From the NCBI GenBank assembly GCA_934102055.1, contig CAKOSE010000015.1:1-24162 (forward strand): a stretch of 24,162 nt of DNA. The letters run 5' to 3'. The number at the start of each line of letters is the position of its first letter. Within the stretch, counting starts at the first letter, position 1. The DNA is from an uncultured Bacilli bacterium (lineage in GTDB: Bacteria > Bacillota_I > Bacilli_A > RF39 > UBA660). Made by a program: the position numbers and the translations under genes. The notes under the pieces are model-generated. The model was given only the letters and a program-made list of their open reading frames with translations, was not told where the DNA came from and did not search any database. Below, piece after piece: positions 14,975 to 23,130 of this stretch.

Positions 14975-15682
14975 ATGAAACTTAAGTCTATAGATGATTT
15001 TACAGATACAATTGCTATGAAATTTCCACTTAACAATATAGTAGAAAAACTTTTGACTAAAATTAATCGTGGTAGAGATAAAACTACTTATGATAATATT
15101 ACAATTTCAGATAACAGATTAGTTTGTACTTCAAAAGATGGTTTTCTTCTTGATGTTACAGTAGATCTTGATAATAACAGAATAATTACTCATGATATAG
15201 GAAGAAAGAAAAAAGACGAGGCTACCATTTACTACGACACAAAAAAAGTCCTTAACTTTGATGGAAATAAAATGATTGATTCAACTAGCTATGATGAAAC
15301 AAAACATAAAAAAGAAGACTTTTTTATAACTACGTATTCAAGTGGTAACTTTCGCTGTTACTATAACGAAGAAGGCAAAGTAACAAAAAGTTATAAAGAA
15401 GAAACTTCTCATATCATTAAGAAAAATGATGAAAAAGAAGTAGTAGATGAATACGATCTAGATACTATTAATACCAAGTGTTATTTAGCAAATGGAGACA
15501 AAATCACAAAAAATACAATTAACGATAAAACAACTTATAGTTATATTTATAACGATGGCTTTAAAGATATTGCTAAAAATATTTCTACTAAAGAATATTA
15601 TGAACTTAGTGATCTCGAAGACGATCCATACAAAGTCGCTAATAATGATATAGTTTATGCAAGTAAAAAAGGTAGAGTTTAG
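14975..15682 (+). CDS. Unrecognised beta-rich cytosolic protein
   Basis: A 235-residue protein starting at ATG 14975 behind SD AGAGGTG (the GTG at 14966 overlaps that site and is rejected). It has no signal peptide or membrane segment. It is rich in Lys, Asp, Tyr and Thr and alternates short beta-like strands with charged turns, for example GFLLDVTVDLDNNRII, TTYSSGNFRCYYNEEGKV and KTTYSYIYNDGFKDI. This resembles the repeated Y/N-x-x-G strands of wall- or toxin-type repeat proteins, but it stays in the cytosol. It overlaps the PAP2 gene by one base, so it is expressed with the envelope enzymes. Function unknown. Confidence 0.7.
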   Translation: MKLKSIDDFTDTIAMKFPLNNIVEKLLTKINRGRDKTTYDNITISDNRLVCTSKDGFLLDVTVDLDNNRIITHDIGRKKKDEATIYYDTKKVLNFDGNKMIDSTSYDETKHKKEDFFITTYSSGNFRCYYNEEGKVTKSYKEETSHIIKKNDEKEVVDEYDLDTINTKCYLANGDKITKNTINDKTTYSYIYNDGFKDIAKNISTKEYYELSDLEDDPYKVANNDIVYASKKGRV

Positions 15683-16299
15683 TGAAAAATAAAACAAATA
15701 AAAGGTATTTGTTAATACTTTTCCTACTAATTATCTTTATCTTAATAAGTATACTTGTTTCTTCTCATGACAACTTATACTTTGATACAATTATAAATAA
15801 TTTTATTAGACACACAACAACCATAAAAACCTATATATTTAAAATAATTACTTTCTTCTGCTCAAGTTACTTTATAATACCATTATGCATACTTTTAATA
15901 GTATTACTTAAGGATAAAAAAAATAAGTTTTATGTTGCAACTAATTTAATTATATCGTCAGTAGTATGCAACTTAATTATTAAAAACATAGTAAGAAGAG
16001 ATAGACCATTAGATATGATTGTAAATGAAAGAGGCTTTTCTTTTCCAAGTGGCCACAGTTTTGTAAGTATAACTTTTTATGGATTTTTAATATATTTGGT
16101 GTATAATAGTAATTATAAAAGTGAAACTAAGTTTATTTTAATATCTTTATTACTTGTACTTATTCTTATGATTGGTATAAGTAGAATATATTTAGGAGTT
16201 CATTATCCTAGCGATGTAATAGGTGGTTTTGTTGGAGGTTTAGCATACTTATTAATATTTATTGAAATAATAAAAGGAGTAAAATATGAAAAAAAATAA
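15682..16299 (+). CDS. PAP2-family membrane phosphatase
   Basis: A 205-residue polytopic protein of the type 2 phosphatidic acid phosphatase family. All three signature motifs are present: Lys101-x6-Arg108-Pro109, Pro122-Ser-Gly-His125, and Ser167-Arg168-x5-His174-x3-Asp178. His125 and His174 are the catalytic pair. About six hydrophobic segments are visible (near 9-27, 50-76, 83-102, 126-142, 150-166 and 179-198). Likely substrates are lipid phosphates such as undecaprenyl pyrophosphate or phosphatidate; the sequence does not decide. It starts with GTG overlapping the previous TAG by one base and overlaps the LCP gene by 14 nt, so the three are translated as a coupled set. The LCP neighbour favours a role in lipid-carrier turnover. 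Confidence 0.93.
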   Translation: MKNKTNKRYLLILFLLIIFILISILVSSHDNLYFDTIINNFIRHTTTIKTYIFKIITFFCSSYFIIPLCILLIVLLKDKKNKFYVATNLIISSVVCNLIIKNIVRRDRPLDMIVNERGFSFPSGHSFVSITFYGFLIYLVYNSNYKSETKFILISLLLVLILMIGISRIYLGVHYPSDVIGGFVGGLAYLLIFIEIIKGVKYEKK

Positions 16300-18091
16300 A
16301 GAAAAAGGTAAAAAAAATATAGGATATAAGTTAGTCTATATACTTTTATTCTTATCATCCTTAGGACTTTTAGGAGTAGTTTTATATATTAATATACTTC
16401 CTATGAAGTATCTAGCAGTACTAGCTTTAATCCTTGTTTTTGTAAATATCATTTTAGGATTCTTCTTACTAAGGAAAAAAGTTAAGAAAAAACCAAAAAG
16501 AATATGCACAGTCTTTTCACTTTTATTTACTATATTATTCGCAGTTGTTTCATTCTTTATTTTCAAAACATTCGGTGTTTTAGATGAAATGAGTCAAGAT
16601 TACAAGACCTATACTTATTATGTTCTTGTAAACGATAGTAGTAATTATGAAAAGTTAGAAGACATTAAAGACAAAGGACTAGGATATTACAATGATAACA
16701 GTGAAGCTTCAAAAAAAGCACTTGAAGCCCTTTCAAAAGTTGTTACAGTAAAAAGTAATAGTTATGGTAATTTAGAAAGCCTAGCAAGTTCACTTATCTC
16801 TTCAGATGAAGATGCAATTTTACTTGAAAGTACTACTAAATCTAAACTTGATAGTGCTGGTGAAAACAGTAAAAGTTCATTCAGTGGCTTCAAAAATAAA
16901 ACCAGAATAATCTATACTTTCAAAGTAAAAGTAAAAGTTGATACAAAAGGTGTTAACGTCACAAAAGATGTTTTCAATATCTATATAAGTGGTATGGATG
17001 AATATGGAAAAGTATCCGAAGTATCTAGAAGTGATGTTAATATGATAATGACCATTAATCCAAAGACTAAACAAATACTTATGACAAACATTCCTAGAGA
17101 TTATTATGTTCAATTACATGATACTACAGGTTATAAAGATAAACTTACCCATGCAGGTATATATGGAGTAGATACTTCGATTAAAACCCTAGAAGACCTA
17201 CTAGGTATAAAAATTGATTACTTCTTTAAAGTAAACTTTAGTAGCCTGCAAAATATAGTTAATGCCCTAGATGGAGTAGATGTCTATTCAGAATACAATT
17301 TCCAAAGCTGGAATGGTTATAACTTTACCAAAGGATATAATCATGTTGATGGAAAAGCAGCCCTAGCATTTGCAAGAGAAAGACATACATTTACTGATGG
17401 AGATAATCAAAGAGGAAAAAATCAACAAGCTTTAATAGAAGCTATATTTAGAAAATGTACATCTTCAAGTATTATTACTAAGTATAACAGTTTACTTAAT
17501 TCACTTAAAGATAGTATGATTACAGATATGCCTATGAAATCAATAACAAGTCTTGCAAAAATGCAGCTAAGAGATGATGCAAGCTGGAGTATTACCTCTA
17601 ATAGTGTCAAAGGAACAGGAAGCTCTGAATACACTTACACATATCCATATCAATACTTATATGTAACATTACAAGACGAAGAATCAATCAAAGAAGCAAA
17701 AGATAAAATAGCAAAAGTAGCAGAAGGAGAAGTCCTAGAATCATCTTATGGAAAAGATGCAAGTGATGTTCATTCTGTATCAAAATCATATGTTTCTAAA
17801 TCTAGTACAAGTAGTTCATCAAGCACAAAAACCAAGAAAAGCACATCTAAAAAAAGTGCAGTTACTAAAAAGAGTAATAGCTCTACCACAAAACAAGAAA
17901 CAAACAAAAAAACCGAAACTGAAAAACCTAAAGAACCAGTAGTATCTTGCAAAGAAGGAGAACACTTGGAAAACGGCGTATGTGTCGCAGATGAACCAGT
18001 TCCACCAGTTTGTGGTGAAGGAGAACATCTCGAAGGTAATATTTGCGTTAAAGATAAAACAGAAAACCTAGACCCAAAAACTCATGAGTAA
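16286..18091 (+). CDS. LytR-CpsA-Psr family protein with C-terminal Cys repeats
   Basis: A 601-residue membrane protein. LCP enzymes transfer undecaprenyl-linked polymers (teichoic acid, capsule) onto peptidoglycan. Three N-terminal membrane segments (about 14-36, 41-62 and 73-94) precede an extracellular accessory region (about 105-220) and the LCP domain (about 225-440). That domain shows RSDVNMIMT (Asp250), IPRDYYV (Arg271-Asp272), KLTHAGIYG, and AFARERHTFTDGDNQRGKNQQ with Arg364/Arg366. Most family members have a single membrane helix. The tail is a Ser/Thr/Lys-rich linker (about 490-545) followed by two 21-residue units, each C-x(10)-CV (Cys555/566 and Cys576/587), probably two disulphide loops. 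SD AAAGGAG lies inside the PAP2 gene. Confidence 0.94.
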   Translation: MKKNKEKGKKNIGYKLVYILLFLSSLGLLGVVLYINILPMKYLAVLALILVFVNIILGFFLLRKKVKKKPKRICTVFSLLFTILFAVVSFFIFKTFGVLDEMSQDYKTYTYYVLVNDSSNYEKLEDIKDKGLGYYNDNSEASKKALEALSKVVTVKSNSYGNLESLASSLISSDEDAILLESTTKSKLDSAGENSKSSFSGFKNKTRIIYTFKVKVKVDTKGVNVTKDVFNIYISGMDEYGKVSEVSRSDVNMIMTINPKTKQILMTNIPRDYYVQLHDTTGYKDKLTHAGIYGVDTSIKTLEDLLGIKIDYFFKVNFSSLQNIVNALDGVDVYSEYNFQSWNGYNFTKGYNHVDGKAALAFARERHTFTDGDNQRGKNQQALIEAIFRKCTSSSIITKYNSLLNSLKDSMITDMPMKSITSLAKMQLRDDASWSITSNSVKGTGSSEYTYTYPYQYLYVTLQDEESIKEAKDKIAKVAEGEVLESSYGKDASDVHSVSKSYVSKSSTSSSSSTKTKKSTSKKSAVTKKSNSSTTKQETNKKTETEKPKEPVVSCKEGEHLENGVCVADEPVPPVCGEGEHLEGNICVKDKTENLDPKTHE

Positions 18092-18112
18092 GTTTCAAAA
18101 CTTATTCTTTTT
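18086..18112 (+). terminator. Terminator of the envelope operon
   Basis: GAGTAAGTTT pairs with AAACTTATTC (one G:U) with a tight loop and is followed by five T. The TAA stop of the LCP gene is inside the left arm. Confidence 0.75.
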
Positions 18113-18147
18113 CTTTTGTCAAGTGTTGTAAAATTTTGTATAAAGTA

Positions 18148-18176
18148 TTTACATTTGTCAATGTCTAATCTATACT
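18148..18176 (+). promoter_or_regulatory. Promoter of a short untranslated unit
   Basis: TTTACA, a 17-nt spacer and TATACT: a good housekeeping promoter with no coding sequence behind it, only a hairpin and T tract about 65 nt downstream. Confidence 0.6.
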
Positions 18177-18182
18177 TAATAT

Positions 18183-18249
18183 AGAATAAGAAGGGGAAAG
18201 CCTAAGTAGAATTATCTATTTATAGAAAAGCTAAGGTTTTTCTTTTTTT
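18183..18249 (+). ncRNA. Candidate small RNA upstream of arcA
   Basis: A start about 7 nt after the -10 at 18171-18176 would give a transcript of roughly 65 nt. It holds AAGGGGAAAGCCTAAG near its 5' end. A stem pairs 18195-18203 with 18234-18242 (9 bp, two G:U), continues after an A:A mismatch with 18205-18207 and 18230-18232, and is followed by seven T (18243-18249). No ORF with a ribosome binding site fits inside. It ends about 20 nt before the separate arcA promoter. It could be a stand-alone regulatory RNA or a remnant leader; I do not recognise a known riboswitch class. Confidence 0.4.
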
Positions 18250-18269
18250 GTTGTAATTTGTTTTTTGCC

Positions 18270-18298
18270 TTGAAAATGTTATTTGTTTATTATATAAT
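18270..18298 (+). promoter_or_regulatory. Sigma-A promoter of the arc operon
   Basis: TTGAAA, a 17-nt spacer and TATAAT, 26 nt before the arcA ATG. I found no clear Crp/ArcR or arginine-repressor operator around it. Confidence 0.8.
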
Positions 18299-18324
18299 GT
18301 TCTTATAATAAGGGAAAGAGGTAG

Positions 18325-19554
18325 ATGAGTGTGATTAATGTAAAAAGTGAAATCAAACCACTTAAAAAAGTTTTATTACATAGACCTGGTAAAGAGCTTC
18401 TTAACTTGACTCCAGATACTCTTGAAAGGTTATTGTTTGATGATATACCATATCTTCCAGTTGCTAGAGAAGAACATGATCAGTTTGCTAGAATTCTTAG
18501 AGATAATGGTATAGAAGTTGTATATTTAGAAGATTTAATGACTGAAACATTAGATTTTAATCCAGATCTTAGAGATAGTTTTATTAAACAATTTATCTAT
18601 GAAGCAGGTGTTAGGACTCCTAAATATCGTAGTTTAGTCTATGAATTTTTAAGTTCTATAACTTCAAACAGACAACTTGTTTTAAAGACTATGGAAGGTA
18701 TAAATATAAAAGAAGTTGTTCTAGAAAAAGCAAAAAGAGGAAAATCTCTTGTTGATATGATTGAACCAGACTCTCAGTTTATAGTAGATCCAATGCCAAA
18801 TCTTTATTTCACCAGAGATAATTTTGCATCTATTGGAAATGGAATCACATTAAATAGAATGTATTCTGAAACTAGAAACCGTGAAACTATTTATGCTGAG
18901 TATATTTTCAATTATCATCCAGAGTACAAAGACACTCCTAAATACTTTGATAGATATAATGAGTATAATATTGAGGGTGGAGATGTCCTTAACCTAAGTG
19001 ACAAAGTATTAGGAATTGGTATTTCTCAAAGAACAAGTGCTAACGCTATTGAAATGCTTGCAAGAAATATCTTTAACGATCCTGATACTACTATCGAAAC
19101 CATCCTTGCATTTAACATCCCAGAAAGTCGTGCATTTATGCATCTAGACACAGTTTTCACTCAAATAGATTATGATAAATTTACTTATCATCCAGGCATA
19201 ATGAGTTCTTTGAAAGTCTTTGAAATTACTAAAGGCGAAAAAGAAGATGAAATTAATGTTAAATCCAGAAGCGGCTCTTTAGAAAAAATTCTTGAAGATT
19301 ATCTAGGAAGAGACATAATACTAATACCATGTGCAGGTGGGGATATGGTTTCAGCAGAAAGAGAACAATGGAACGATGGTTCTAATACACTTGCTATTGC
19401 TCCAGGAGTAGTTATTGTTTATGATAGAAATAATGTTACCAATGAAGTTCTTAGAAGATTTGGTATTAAAGTAATAGAAATGAGAAGTGCAGAACTTTCT
19501 CGTGGTAGAGGTGGCCCACGTTGTATGAGTATGCCACTTATTAGGGAGGATTAA
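18325..19554 (+). CDS. arcA: Arginine deiminase
   Basis: A 409-residue enzyme hydrolysing arginine to citrulline and ammonia, the first step of the arginine deiminase pathway. Guanidine-group enzyme landmarks are all present: LKKVLLHRPGKEL near the start, FTRD with Asp165, IEGGD with Glu217/Asp220, MHLDT with His273/Asp275, and GGPRCMSMPL with the nucleophile Cys400. The length is normal for ArcA. It is cytosolic. It heads an operon with arcB one base after its stop and the arcC fusion after that. The ammonia released can counter acid stress, and the pathway yields one ATP per arginine. Confidence 0.98.
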   Translation: MSVINVKSEIKPLKKVLLHRPGKELLNLTPDTLERLLFDDIPYLPVAREEHDQFARILRDNGIEVVYLEDLMTETLDFNPDLRDSFIKQFIYEAGVRTPKYRSLVYEFLSSITSNRQLVLKTMEGINIKEVVLEKAKRGKSLVDMIEPDSQFIVDPMPNLYFTRDNFASIGNGITLNRMYSETRNRETIYAEYIFNYHPEYKDTPKYFDRYNEYNIEGGDVLNLSDKVLGIGISQRTSANAIEMLARNIFNDPDTTIETILAFNIPESRAFMHLDTVFTQIDYDKFTYHPGIMSSLKVFEITKGEKEDEINVKSRSGSLEKILEDYLGRDIILIPCAGGDMVSAEREQWNDGSNTLAIAPGVVIVYDRNNVTNEVLRRFGIKVIEMRSAELSRGRGGPRCMSMPLIRED

Positions 19555-19555
19555 T

Positions 19556-20542
19556 ATGGATTTTAAAGGAAGAGATTTTTTAAAAGTTCTTGACTTTACC
19601 GAAGAAGAACTAAGATATTTAATAGGACTTGCTATTAGTTTTAAAGAAAAAAAGAAAAATGGAGAGTCTCATAAGTATTTAAAAGGTAAGAATGTTGCCC
19701 TTATATTTGAAAAAGATTCAACTAGAACTAGATGTGCCTTCGAAGTAGCAGCAAATGATTTAGGAATGGGATCTACCTATCTAGGACCAACTGGTTCTCA
19801 AATAGGTAAAAAAGAAACAATCAAAGATACTGCAAGAGTTTTATCTAGAATGTATGACGGTATTGAGTATCGTGGTTTTGGACAAGATATAGTCGAAGAA
19901 CTAGCAAAATATAGTGATGTTCCAGTTTGGAATGGTCTTACAAACGAATTTCACCCAACTCAAGTTTTAGCAGATTTTATGACTATGTATGAACATTTTG
20001 GTCATCTAGAAGGACTTAATTTTGCCTACTTCGGAGACGCTAGATTCAATATGGGTAATTCCCTTATGATAATGAGTGCTAAGATGGGCGTTAATTTCAC
20101 TTGTTGTGCCCCAAAAGAACTATGGCCTAGTGAAAGCCTAATCAATCAAGCAAGAGAAATTGCATCTTCAAATAATTGTACAATTTCCTTTACTGATAAT
20201 GTTACCGAAGGAGCAACTTCAAAAGATGTGATCTACACAGATGTATGGGTTTCCATGGGGGAAAGTGATGATGTATGGAAAGAAAGAATAGATCTACTTT
20301 CTCCTTACAGAGTTACCTCTGATGTAATGAATCTAACCAATGAAAACTCAATATTCATGCACTGTTTACCATCTTTTCACAATACTGATACTAAAATTGG
20401 TAAAGATATTTTAGAAAAATATGGTATTAATGAAATGGAAGTAACAGATGAAGTATTTGAAAGTAATAAATCAAAAGTATTTGATGAAGCAGAGAATAGG
20501 ATGCATACTATAAAAGCAGTTATGTATGCAACTCTTAAATGA
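19556..20542 (+). CDS. arcB: Catabolic ornithine carbamoyltransferase
   Basis: A 328-residue enzyme that splits citrulline with phosphate into ornithine and carbamoyl phosphate. Motifs: carbamoyl phosphate site STRTR (55-59), HPTQ (133-136), DVWVSMGE (229-236), and HCLP (269-272) with the catalytic Cys. The anabolic enzyme ArgF has the same fold; the catabolic role is inferred from its place between arcA and arcC. AGGGAGG lies in the last codons of arcA. It overlaps the next gene by 4 nt (ATGA), so translation is coupled. Confidence 0.97.
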   Translation: MDFKGRDFLKVLDFTEEELRYLIGLAISFKEKKKNGESHKYLKGKNVALIFEKDSTRTRCAFEVAANDLGMGSTYLGPTGSQIGKKETIKDTARVLSRMYDGIEYRGFGQDIVEELAKYSDVPVWNGLTNEFHPTQVLADFMTMYEHFGHLEGLNFAYFGDARFNMGNSLMIMSAKMGVNFTCCAPKELWPSESLINQAREIASSNNCTISFTDNVTEGATSKDVIYTDVWVSMGESDDVWKERIDLLSPYRVTSDVMNLTNENSIFMHCLPSFHNTDTKIGKDILEKYGINEMEVTDEVFESNKSKVFDEAENRMHTIKAVMYATLK

Positions 20543-22917
20543 AAAAAAGAGTAGTAATAGCGCTCGGAGGTAATGCACTAGGAAACTCTAATGAAAAACA
20601 AGAAATACTCGTTAAAAAAACTGCTAAAAAAATAGTAGATATTATAGAAATGGGTTATGAAGTTGTTGTAACTCATGGAAATGGTCCTCAAGTAGGTATG
20701 ATATCAAAAGCATTAGAAAAAGATAATATCCCATTTCCAGAATGTGGTGCAATGAGTCAAGGATATATAGGTTATCAACTAAGTCAATCTATTAGCAATG
20801 AACTAATCAAAAGAAACATTAACAAAACTTGTACCACTGTTGTTACAGAAGTCATTGTAGATAAAAGTGATAATGCCTTTAACAATCCTACTAAACCTAT
20901 AGGTAATTTCTATACAAAAGAAGAAGCAGAAAAACTTTCAAAAGAAACAGGATATGTATTTAAAGAAGACGCTGGACGTGGTTATAGAAGAGTTGTCCCA
21001 TCACCTAGTCCTATTAAAATAGTTGAAATAAATACCATAAAAGAATTACTAGATTCTGGAAACATTGTAATTGCCTGTGGTGGAGGAGGTATTCCTGTAA
21101 CAAAAAAAGGAGATAAACTAGTAGGAATCCCCGCAGTCATTGATAAAGATCTTACTAGTGCTTTACTTGCTGAAGAAATAAATGCTGATATTTTACTTAT
21201 TTTGACCAATATAGATAAGGTTTGTATAAACTTTAATAAACCATCTCAAAAAGCTTTAGGAATTATGTCATTGGATGAAACTTTGCAATATATTGATAAT
21301 AATGAATTTTCTCCCGGAAGTATGCTTCCTAAAGTTGAGGCCTGTTTAAAGTTTGTTAAAAATACAAATAATAAAGCAATTATTACCTCTCTAAGTAAAG
21401 GGATAAGTGCTTTAAATGGAAAATCAGGGACTTTAATATGTCCTAGTAAGGAGGAAAAGAACATGACTCAGAAGAAAAATACTAGAAGAAAAAACTTTAA
21501 AATAGGTATATCTGCGTTTTCTATTATTTTATTACTCATAGTATTACTTGCAATCCTAACGCATTTCTTACCTAGTGCTACCTTTGTTGGAAATCAGATT
21601 ATAAACGGAAGTGGAGTAGTTAAAGCAACTCTTGCTAACATACTTCTTTCACCAATCGAAGGATTTGCTGATGCAGTTGATGTCAGTATATTCATATTTA
21701 TTTTAGGAGGATTTTTAAATATCGTTTCTAAAACAGGAGCTTTAGAAACAGGTGTTAAAGTTTTGGTTGAAAAACTTAAAGGAAAAGAATTAATACTTAT
21801 TCCAATCTTAATGTTTATATTTTCTGTAGGTGGTACAACTTATGGAATGCTCGAAGAAACAGTAGGATTTTATGCATTACTTGCTGCGACTATGGTTGCC
21901 GCAGGTATGGATACAATTGTAGCCTCAGCAGTAGTCCTACTAGGGGCAGGATGTGGTGTTCTAGGATCAACCATAAATCCATTCGCCAATGGAGCAGCTA
22001 TAGACGCACTTCCAGATACTATATCAATTAATAATGGTACTATTATACTTATCGGTGTTGCACTTTGGCTCGTTTCACTTGCAATATCTATATTCTTTGT
22101 AATGATGTATGCATCCAAAGTCAAAAAAGATAAAGGATCAACATTCTTATCATTACAAGAACAAAAAGTAATGGAAAAGAAATACGGTAAAGAAGATAAA
22201 AATACAAAAGCAACAACCAAACTTACAAAAAAACAAAAAATCACTCTTATCTTATTTGGACTTACTTTCCTAATAATGATAATAGGATTCATCCCATATA
22301 CCGCAGATATTAAATGGTTATCATTCTCATCATTCCTAACAGGAGAAGCTCTTGGTAACTGGTATTTCTTCGATGCTGCTGTATGGTTCCTTGTTATGGC
22401 AATCATAATTGGAATAGTTAATGGTCAAGGAGAAAAAGGAATAGTAAATAACTTTATTTCTGGAGTATCAGACATGATTAGTGTTGTACTTATCATCGCA
22501 GTAGCACGTGGTGCTAAATATTTAATGGGTGTTACTTATCTAGATAATTATATTATTTATAATGCTGCAGATGCCCTTAAAAATATGCCAGTTCTATTAT
22601 TTACCCCACTTAACTATTTACTACATATTATCCTATCAGTACTTGTTCCATCATCATCTGGTCTTGCAGCACTATCATCACCAATCATGGGTCCTATTTC
22701 CCATCAAATTGGTTACAGCGTAGAAGGAACAATTATGACTATGGTCGCTGCAAATGGACTAGTTAATCTAATAACCCCAACTTGTGGAGCTATTATGGGA
22801 GGTCTAGCCATAGCAGGAGTAGAATACTCAACATGGTTTAAATGGGCTATCAAAATAGTAGGAATCATTGCACTAGCATCAGTTATTATTTTAACCCTTG
22901 CTATGTTAATATTTTAG
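20539..22917 (+). CDS. arcC: Carbamate kinase fused to YfcC-type transporter
   Basis: A 792-residue fusion. Residues 1-308 are a complete carbamate kinase: VIALGGNALG, VVTHGNGPQVG, GAMSQGYIGYQL, RRVVPSPSP, IACGGGGIPV, AVIDKDLTSALLA and SPGSMLPKVEA. It transfers phosphate from carbamoyl phosphate to ADP. Residues 309-792 are a complete polytopic YfcC-family transporter with about a dozen hydrophobic segments, GGTTYGMLEETVGF, GAGCGVLGSTINPFANG and LVPSSSGLAALSSPIMGP; in arc operons this role is arginine/ornithine exchange. The joint (301-309, CPSKEEKNM) has no linker domain. Its DNA holds AAGGAGGA and an ATG at 21463, as if two genes lost a stop. Both a fusion and a free transporter could be made. 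Confidence 0.93.
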   Translation: MKKRVVIALGGNALGNSNEKQEILVKKTAKKIVDIIEMGYEVVVTHGNGPQVGMISKALEKDNIPFPECGAMSQGYIGYQLSQSISNELIKRNINKTCTTVVTEVIVDKSDNAFNNPTKPIGNFYTKEEAEKLSKETGYVFKEDAGRGYRRVVPSPSPIKIVEINTIKELLDSGNIVIACGGGGIPVTKKGDKLVGIPAVIDKDLTSALLAEEINADILLILTNIDKVCINFNKPSQKALGIMSLDETLQYIDNNEFSPGSMLPKVEACLKFVKNTNNKAIITSLSKGISALNGKSGTLICPSKEEKNMTQKKNTRRKNFKIGISAFSIILLLIVLLAILTHFLPSATFVGNQIINGSGVVKATLANILLSPIEGFADAVDVSIFIFILGGFLNIVSKTGALETGVKVLVEKLKGKELILIPILMFIFSVGGTTYGMLEETVGFYALLAATMVAAGMDTIVASAVVLLGAGCGVLGSTINPFANGAAIDALPDTISINNGTIILIGVALWLVSLAISIFFVMMYASKVKKDKGSTFLSLQEQKVMEKKYGKEDKNTKATTKLTKKQKITLILFGLTFLIMIIGFIPYTADIKWLSFSSFLTGEALGNWYFFDAAVWFLVMAIIIGIVNGQGEKGIVNNFISGVSDMISVVLIIAVARGAKYLMGVTYLDNYIIYNAADALKNMPVLLFTPLNYLLHIILSVLVPSSSGLAALSSPIMGPISHQIGYSVEGTIMTMVAANGLVNLITPTCGAIMGGLAIAGVEYSTWFKWAIKIVGIIALASVIILTLAMLIF
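21448..21465 (+). promoter_or_regulatory. Internal ribosome binding site and ATG inside arcC-transporter ORF
   Basis: AAGGAGGA at 21448-21455 is among the strongest Shine-Dalgarno matches in the window, 7 nt before an in-frame ATG (21463-21465, codon 309) where the transporter's own N-terminus begins (MTQKKNTRRKNFK). It looks like the original start site of a separate transporter gene and may still work. Confidence 0.75.
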
Positions 22918-22923
22918 TATATG

Positions 22924-22956
22924 AAAAGAGTACTTTATTATAAGTATTCTTTTTAT
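22924..22956 (+). terminator. Terminator of the arc operon
   Basis: A 12-bp stem, AAAAGAGTACTT with AAGTATTCTTTT (one G:U), has a 6-nt loop and a T-rich 3' arm. Confidence 0.85.
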
Positions 22957-23085
22957 CTTGAAAAAAATCAAATTTATATACTTTGTAACAATTATAATAC
23001 GTTTAACACTTCAAAATAGTATTTTACCTATATGAATATTTTGATTTGTGTTAGTATTTAGGTATTAATACTTAATTTTGGTCAT

Positions 23086-23114
23086 TTTACAAGCACTTTC
23101 AAATAGTATATAGT
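23086..23114 (+). promoter_or_regulatory. Promoter of the Rpn-family gene
   Basis: TTTACA, a 17-nt spacer and TATAGT, ending 16 nt before the ATG at 23131. GGTGA begins 7 nt after the -10. It overlaps the upstream in-frame GTG at 23113, which is therefore not the start. Confidence 0.6.
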
Positions 23115-23130
23115 GTTCTTGGTGATTAAT

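Noticed and set aside
18161..18184. Seven-codon ORF (MSNLYLI) before arcA as a leader peptide
   Set aside because: It overlaps the -10 box at 18171-18176 and has no Shine-Dalgarno, so it would not be transcribed in full from that promoter.
21870..22406. Long minus-strand ORF opposite the transporter
   Set aside because: It is a shadow of the transporter coding frame with no family resemblance.
22957..23085. Second promoter (TATAAT at 22993-22998) or operator upstream of the Rpn gene
   Set aside because: No -35 at the right distance and no extended TG; the palindrome GTATTAATAC nearby is short enough to arise by chance.
23113..23130. GTG start for the Rpn-family gene
   Set aside because: It falls in the -10 region; the ATG at 23131 has GGTGA at proper spacing and a typical family N-terminus.
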